Origin: Jatrophihabitans sp.
GTDB lineage: Bacteria; Actinomycetota; Actinomycetes; Mycobacteriales; Jatrophihabitantaceae
NCBI GenBank assembly: GCA_025966255.1
Contig: JAOPVG010000139.1
Location: 1 to 9,540 of the forward strand
Direction: 5' to 3'
DNA: 9,540 bases
In this document: one piece after another, positions 5,690 through 9,540 of the stretch
How the letters are laid out: every line of letters begins with the position of its first letter
Position numbering within the stretch: the stretch's first letter is position 1
The notes under the pieces: model-generated
The model's input: only the letters and a program-made list of their open reading frames with translations
The model's database searches: none
Told to the model about the DNA's origin: nothing
Position numbers and translations under genes: made by a program

Positions 5690-6327
5690 GACGGCGACCG
5701 GTCGGAGTCGGGCAACAGCGACCCGAGCATCTCGTCCCACGTGGTGAATCCACGTTCGGCCTTGTGCCGCGCGAGCCGCTCGATGAGGTCGTGGTCCAAG
5801 CGCAACCAGCCGGTGTTGGGGTAGTAGTACTGCATCAGTTGGTGCCAGACGGCGATCGGCATCTCGTAGCGGGCCTCGCGATCCCACGGGATCTGCTCGA
5901 TGCCGAAGCCTCGCTCACCACGCGTGAAGATGGTGCCGGAGAACAGCAGCACGACGGTGACCGCGCCATCGCGCAGGGCATGCAGGTACTTCGACGCCGT
6001 CACGTCGAAGTCGTAGGTGGTCGGCAGTGCGAGGTCCACCTCGGTGAGGCCGGTGAAGCCCTGCACCATCGCGTTGGTCTGCATCCACATGAACGGCTTC
6101 AAGGTGTCGTACCAGCGCTCGCGGGCGCCGAACATGTCGAGCAGCGCGAGTTCCTCGTCCGGCGTGTAGGCGCGGCGCTGCGGCTCGATGCGCACCTGGG
6201 CGCGCAGAGCGAGCGTGTGGATCGGCGTCTGGGTGGACTCCTCGATCCGGAGGCGCGCGGTGAGCTGCGGGGCGACCGCGTATGGCTCGACGAACAGTTC
6301 GGCGATCGTGAACTCCAGCTCGGTCAT
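5686..6327 (-). CDS. DUF6084-type hydrogenase-cluster protein, function unknown
   Basis: The start is ATG 6327 (MTELEFTIAELFVEPYAV), overlapping the preceding stop by 4 nt; the longer open frame upstream is a shadow. The protein has 213 residues and no cysteine, so it is not itself a metal-cluster carrier. An N-terminal beta-type region (LTARLRIEESTQTPIHTLAL and VRIEPQRRAY) is followed by WYDTLKPFMWMQTNAMVQGF (72-91), LPTTYDFDVTASKYLHAL, VVLLFSGTIF, and a C-terminal helical part with YYYPNTGWLRLD. From memory this fits a family confined to such hydrogenase clusters. The repeated Trp/Tyr/Phe-rich segments suggest a protein-protein interface. A role in enzyme assembly or as a structural partner of the large subunit is inference. 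The DUF number is recollection. Confidence 0.85.
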   Translation of the reverse strand: MTELEFTIAELFVEPYAVAPQLTARLRIEESTQTPIHTLALRAQVRIEPQRRAYTPDEELALLDMFGARERWYDTLKPFMWMQTNAMVQGFTGLTEVDLALPTTYDFDVTASKYLHALRDGAVTVVLLFSGTIFTRGERGFGIEQIPWDREARYEMPIAVWHQLMQYYYPNTGWLRLDHDLIERLARHKAERGFTTWDEMLGSLLPDSDRSPS

Positions 6328-7022
6328 CGCGACGCACCCGCGTCCGACGTCTCGTCGGAACTCTCCGGCGCGGCCGGCGACGGCTCGACCCTCGGCGCCG
6401 GCTTGCTGCGTTCGGCGACCATCGCAAAGAAACCGTCGATGCGGGCTCGCGCCTCCTGGCCGCCGTCGAAGCCCCGCCACACTGACCGCAGCCCGCCCAC
6501 GAGTTCGTAGCAGGCATCGATGGGGACAAGATGGCAGGAGACCTCGCCTGAGCCCCGCCCAGGAGTCCGGACGAGCAGCGCCTCGACATCGGGAGCCATC
6601 AGTCCGAGCTGCGGGTTCTCTGCTATCACCGACGCCCACGCCTCCAGTGGCAGCTCGGACTCGGTTGCTCCGGCCGGCCCCGGATAGAAGGCAACCGTGC
6701 GATCCAGGCTCGAGTTGTGGAAGAAGAACGCGAGGCCCACCGGGATCTCCAGCTGATCCCACTGGCCGGGCCCGAGCCGGAACTCCGGAAACGCCAGGTA
6801 CCGCTCGGGGACCGCTCGGTACCGCAACTGTGCCTGGTCGGCCGTGAACAGCAGGTAGCAGGGCCGGCAGGTACACATGAGCGAGCGGCTGTTCAGGTCG
6901 ACGACGTGCTGGTGTTCTGCCTCGTCGATCCGAACGGTGCACATCTCGCACCGCTCACCCGCCGGAGGCGGTGGCGGTCGATTCGCGATACGCCTCAGGA
7001 CGAACAGCGGTGAGTCACTCAT
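6324..7022 (-). CDS. DUF5947-type Cys-rich hydrogenase-cluster protein, function unknown
   Basis: The start is ATG 7022, overlapping the hhyE stop as ATGA; the product has 232 residues. The N-terminal part has CEMCTVRI (25-32), then His37 and His39, then SLMCTCRPCYLLF (47-59): Cys25, 28, 50, 52 and 55 look like a zinc-ribbon or Fe-S site. After that come a core around VPERYLAFPEFRLGPGQWDQ, IPVGLAFFFHNSSL and FYPGPAGATES, then VSCHLVPIDACYELVGGLR (161-179) and a disordered Pro/Ser-rich tail from about 206. The family, remembered as DUF5947, accompanies group 1h hydrogenases in actinobacteria; its biochemical role is not known to me. Metal binding is inferred from cysteine spacing. Tight coupling with hhyE suggests stoichiometric expression with the enzyme. 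Confidence 0.86.
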   Translation of the reverse strand: MSDSPLFVLRRIANRPPPPPAGERCEMCTVRIDEAEHQHVVDLNSRSLMCTCRPCYLLFTADQAQLRYRAVPERYLAFPEFRLGPGQWDQLEIPVGLAFFFHNSSLDRTVAFYPGPAGATESELPLEAWASVIAENPQLGLMAPDVEALLVRTPGRGSGEVSCHLVPIDACYELVGGLRSVWRGFDGGQEARARIDGFFAMVAERSKPAPRVEPSPAAPESSDETSDAGASR

Positions 7023-7978
7023 GACGCCGTCGCGGAAGGCACCGCTATCGATGTCACGCCGTCACGGACCAGCACCGGCAGGGGTTCCAGGTGCTCATCG
7101 ATGTTGTCGAGACCGGCACCGGCGCGGCGGACGTCGAAGTGCGCCCGGCAGTGCGGGCAGCGCAGGACACCCGAGCCGACCGGAGCACCCAGCTGCCGTT
7201 CGATGGCCCCGCCGCCGAGACCCTCGCCGCAATGACCACACCGGTCACGGAAGCAGAAGATGTCGTTGCCGATCCGGCACCCGCAGACTGTCAGTCCTTC
7301 GATCTCGAAACCGGCGAGCTCGCCCGGAGCCAGCGAAGCGAGATCCGGAAGCGGCACCCAGCTGGCCGAGATCGCCTCGGCCGGCCGGTCGATGCGGGTA
7401 CGCAGCGAGTCGAGCGAGATGACGGCGCCGGCCTTTGCGGCCGCGGGCGCATTCGGCTCCACCTCGATGCGGGTCGCCTCGGGTGCGGCCGCCTGCACCG
7501 CACCCTCCACCGCTAGTTCCAGCGTGACCGACGACGACGGGCACCCGTCACAACTTCCGAGCAGGCGCAGGTGCACCACACCCTCGTCGTCGATACCCAG
7601 GAACTCGACGTCGCCGCCGTGCGTCCCGAGGTAGGGCCGCACCGAATCGAGCGCTCGACCTATCCGCGTCTCGACGTCATACGGGTGCAGGTCGTGCACC
7701 AGTAGGAGGCCAGAGATGAGCTCGTCATCGGCGAACTCGTCCAGCAGCGCGTCGTCCAACCGCCCGGACTCGTGCAGGATCTCCATCACCCGTTCGAGTC
7801 CGGCGCCGTACAACCCGGAAACACACGCGACCAGATCCTCGGCCCGGGTTCGATTCGCCGTGCCGCCGGCTGCGCTGGCCTCCAGCAACGTCTCGATCCG
7901 GTCGCCGATGGCGCGCAGTTGATCGGTCTTTGCCGTCGATTCCTCGTGCCCGCCCATGCCGGCAACCGGTGCGATCAC
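7019..7978 (-). CDS. hhyE: NifU-domain plus Rieske-like Fe-S protein of the hydrogenase operon
   Basis: The start is GTG 7978, overlapping the large-subunit stop (GTGA); ATG 7957 is an alternative. The product has 319 residues. Residues ~20-95 are helical and unassigned. Residues ~105-172 are a NifU C-terminal domain: IGRALDSVRPYLGTHGGDVE, then LLGSCDGCPSSS with Cys143 and Cys146, the CxxC that holds a transient Fe-S cluster. Residues ~205-313 resemble a Rieske ferredoxin (WVPLPDLASLAPGE; CRIGNDIFCFRDRCGHCGEGL; VLRCPHCRAHFDVR). The ligand pattern is unusual: Cys247/His249/Cys250 in motif one, and Cys274/His276/Cys277/His280 in motif two. The M. smegmatis counterpart hhyE is known as a putative Fe-S electron-transfer partner of hydrogenase Hhy. 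Here it is proposed to pass H2-derived electrons towards the respiratory chain, or to assist cluster insertion. Symbol by gene order and domain match. Confidence 0.9.
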   Translation of the reverse strand: MIAPVAGMGGHEESTAKTDQLRAIGDRIETLLEASAAGGTANRTRAEDLVACVSGLYGAGLERVMEILHESGRLDDALLDEFADDELISGLLLVHDLHPYDVETRIGRALDSVRPYLGTHGGDVEFLGIDDEGVVHLRLLGSCDGCPSSSVTLELAVEGAVQAAAPEATRIEVEPNAPAAAKAGAVISLDSLRTRIDRPAEAISASWVPLPDLASLAPGELAGFEIEGLTVCGCRIGNDIFCFRDRCGHCGEGLGGGAIERQLGAPVGSGVLRCPHCRAHFDVRRAGAGLDNIDEHLEPLPVLVRDGVTSIAVPSATAS

Positions 7979-9540
7979 TCGCCAGTGACCGACTGTGTCG
8001 GCGAGTGCATGGTCTGCAGTGTCTTGCCCTCACCGAGGTACATGTGCACGCCGCAGGGCAGACAGGGGTCGAAGCTGCGGACCGTCCGCATGATGTCGAT
8101 GCCCTTGAAGTGCTCGCGATCGTTCTCCTCGAAGATCGGTTGCCCCTGCACGGCGTCCTCGTACGGACCCGGTGTGCCGTATGAGTCCCGCGGGCTCGCG
8201 TTCCACGGCGTCGGCGGGTACGGGTGGTAGTTCGCGATCTTGCCGTCGCGGATCACCATGTGGTGGCTCAGGACGCCGCGCACGGCCTCGGTGAAGCCAC
8301 AGCCGATGCCCTCGTCCGGAACCTCGAACTTCTCCCACGTCTTGGTGCGGCCGGCCCGGATCTCGACGAGCGCCTTCTCGGCGAAGTGCAGCGCCGCCGC
8401 GGCCGCGTAGGCCTGGAAGTACGTGCGGGCCCGGTTGCGTTCGAGCGTGTTGCTGCCGTACGCGGGAATCTTCCATTCGAAGCTCACCGGGCCCTTGAGC
8501 GCGGTCTTCGGCAGGTTGATCTGGACGCTGGTGCCGGTGGACTTGATGTAGCCGATGTCCACCAGGCCGGCCAGCGCGGTCGACCACAGGCGGGCGAGCG
8601 GTCCGCCGCCGGTGTCGAGGGCGAGGTAGTCCTTGCCGTCGTACCAGCGCGGCGACATGACCCAGCTGTACTTGTCGTCCATGTCGCGCTTCTGCGGGCG
8701 CGGGTTGGTGTGCTGGTTCCAGGGGTGCCGGCGGTCGACCGGGTTGCCGAGCGGGTCGTGGGTGACGAAGGTTTCCTGACCCTCCCAGTCGTCGTAGTAC
8801 GAGCTGCCCAGCAGGATGCGGATCCCGAGGTTGATCTCGACGAGGTCGGTGGTGACGAGCTTGCCGTCGACGACCACACCGGGCGTGACGTACATCTTGC
8901 GTCCCCAGTTGGTCATGTCCTTGTAGTCGAAGTTGCAGTGCTCGGGGTCCTGGAACGAGCCCCAGCAGCCGAGCAGCGTGCGGCGCAGACCGACCTGCTC
9001 GTAACCCGGAATCGCTTCGTAGAAGAAGTCGAAGAGGTCGTCGTGCATGGGCACGACCTTCTTCATGAACTCGATGTAGCGCATCAGCCGCGACATGTAG
9101 TCGGTCATCAACTGGATCGTGGCGACCGTGCCCACCCCGCCCGGGTAAAGCGTGGAGGGGTGGACGTGCCGGCCCTCCATGAGGCAGAACATCTCGCGCG
9201 TCGACCGGCTGACCTGCAGCGCTTCGCGGTAGAACTCGCCGGTGAACGGGTTGAGCGAGCGCATGATGTCGCCGATAGTGCGGTACCCGTGCTCGCCGGC
9301 ATGCGGCGCCTCGGTCTGGTTGGCCCGCTCGAGCACGCCGGGGTTGGTCTCGGAGACCATCTTCTCGCAGTAGTCCACCCCGACCAGGTTCTCCTGGAAG
9401 ATGTTGTGATCGAACATGTACTCGGCCGCCTCGCCGAGGTTGACGATCCACTCACCGAGATTCGGCGGCTTCACCCCGTAAGCCATGTTCTGCGTGTAGC
9501 AGGAGCACGTCGCGTGGTTGTCGCCGCAGATGCCGCAGAT
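7975..9540 (-). CDS. hhyL: [NiFe] hydrogenase large subunit, group 1h (5) type, N-terminus beyond window
   Basis: The frame is open from the right edge (codon 9538-9540) to a TGA at 7975: 521 residues, with roughly 80 N-terminal residues missing. It is the catalytic subunit that splits H2 at the Ni-Fe(CN)2CO site. The first in-window residues are the L1 motif ICGICGDNHATCSCYTQNMA, giving two of the four Ni-ligand cysteines (9535-9537 and 9526-9528). The L2 motif DPCLPCGVH (8044-8070) gives the other two. The run NMAYGVKPPNLGEW and the overall gene neighbourhood fit the actinobacterial high-affinity, O2-tolerant group 1h, although group assignment by eye is not a phylogeny. A 22-residue tail (MYLGEGKTLQTMHSPTQSVTGE, given as MYLGEG...VTGE) follows the final His and should be cleaved by the operon's protease. 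No signal peptide can be judged. The small subunit gene is expected just to the right of the window. Confidence 0.96.
   Translation of the reverse strand: MCGICGDNHATCSCYTQNMAYGVKPPNLGEWIVNLGEAAEYMFDHNIFQENLVGVDYCEKMVSETNPGVLERANQTEAPHAGEHGYRTIGDIMRSLNPFTGEFYREALQVSRSTREMFCLMEGRHVHPSTLYPGGVGTVATIQLMTDYMSRLMRYIEFMKKVVPMHDDLFDFFYEAIPGYEQVGLRRTLLGCWGSFQDPEHCNFDYKDMTNWGRKMYVTPGVVVDGKLVTTDLVEINLGIRILLGSSYYDDWEGQETFVTHDPLGNPVDRRHPWNQHTNPRPQKRDMDDKYSWVMSPRWYDGKDYLALDTGGGPLARLWSTALAGLVDIGYIKSTGTSVQINLPKTALKGPVSFEWKIPAYGSNTLERNRARTYFQAYAAAAALHFAEKALVEIRAGRTKTWEKFEVPDEGIGCGFTEAVRGVLSHHMVIRDGKIANYHPYPPTPWNASPRDSYGTPGPYEDAVQGQPIFEENDREHFKGIDIMRTVRSFDPCLPCGVHMYLGEGKTLQTMHSPTQSVTGE
7978..8043 (-). other. 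C-terminal propeptide of the hydrogenase large subunit
   Basis: These 22 codons after His499 (codon 8044-8046) of DPCLPCGVH start with Met (codon 8041-8043) and end VTGE. By family knowledge the maturation endopeptidase cuts between this His and the next hydrophobic residue once nickel is in place. The co-encoded protease at 3044-3568 supports this use. Confidence 0.8.

Noticed and set aside
5690..5887. Longer start for the 484-aa gene
   Set aside because: The extra 66 residues are a shadow of the DUF6084-type gene; ATG 5689 matches the overlap pattern.
6328..6951. N-terminal extension of the DUF6084-type gene in the same frame
   Set aside because: It overlaps the whole DUF5947-type gene. 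The ATG at 6327 overlaps the upstream stop by 4 nt like its neighbours.
8030..9451. Long minus-strand open frame overlapping the hydrogenase large subunit
   Set aside because: It is Arg/Pro/His-rich out-of-frame translation of hhyL; the true frame contains L1 and L2 motifs.
1..9540. tRNA, rRNA, CRISPR array, insertion sequence or phage genes
   Set aside because: No cloverleaf-like or spaced direct repeats, transposase motifs or terminal inverted repeats were seen by eye; the window is nearly filled by ordinary genes.

Overview
The window looks like chromosomal DNA of a high-GC actinobacterium. Evidence: pervasive G/C at third codon positions, frequent GTG starts, tightly packed genes, and an accessory-gene set (families I recognise as DUF6390, DUF6893, DUF6084 and DUF5947, plus a NifU/Rieske-like fusion) that is characteristic of actinobacterial high-affinity [NiFe] hydrogenase clusters. 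I cannot fix the genus.

The left part (1-1932) is flanking material. A 3-prime-truncated KAS III (FabH) gene reads leftwards from 935. Its upstream region holds a perfect 7+7 bp inverted repeat (951-968) that looks like an operator. Diverging from it on the plus strand are a 100-residue muconolactone-isomerase-family protein (1115-1417) and an XRE-type regulator (1474-1932). The regulator's tail carries three exact-period octads with PHxHP, a plausible Ni/Zn/Co-binding region.

The rest (1941-9540) is one long minus-strand hydrogenase operon, entered from the right edge and read leftwards. In transcription order it holds: the large subunit (group 1h, formerly group 5, hhyL; only the part from the L1 ICGICG motif to the stop is in the window), a NifU-domain plus Rieske-like Fe-S protein (hhyE), a Cys-rich DUF5947-type protein, a DUF6084-type protein, an unrecognised 484-residue protein, a 39-residue single-helix membrane microprotein (DUF6893-type), two small low-complexity hydrophilic ORFs (65 and 96 aa), a HybD/HupD-type maturation endopeptidase, HypC, and a DUF6390-type protein. 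The first six genes are linked by five successive 4-nt stop/start overlaps, so translation is probably coupled. The operon then meets the XRE gene tail-to-tail with only 8 bp between the two stop codons.

Functionally, the enzyme should oxidise H2, probably at trace level as known for group 1h. HypC and the protease serve Fe(CN)2CO delivery and removal of the 22-residue C-terminal peptide seen after DPCLPCGVH. The NifU/Rieske-like protein is the likely electron relay or Fe-S partner. The small subunit and the other Hyp proteins (A, B, D, E, F) are not in the window. The most interesting items are the non-canonical ligand pattern in the Rieske-like domain, the unexplained 484-aa and microprotein genes, and the His-octad regulator next to a nickel enzyme.
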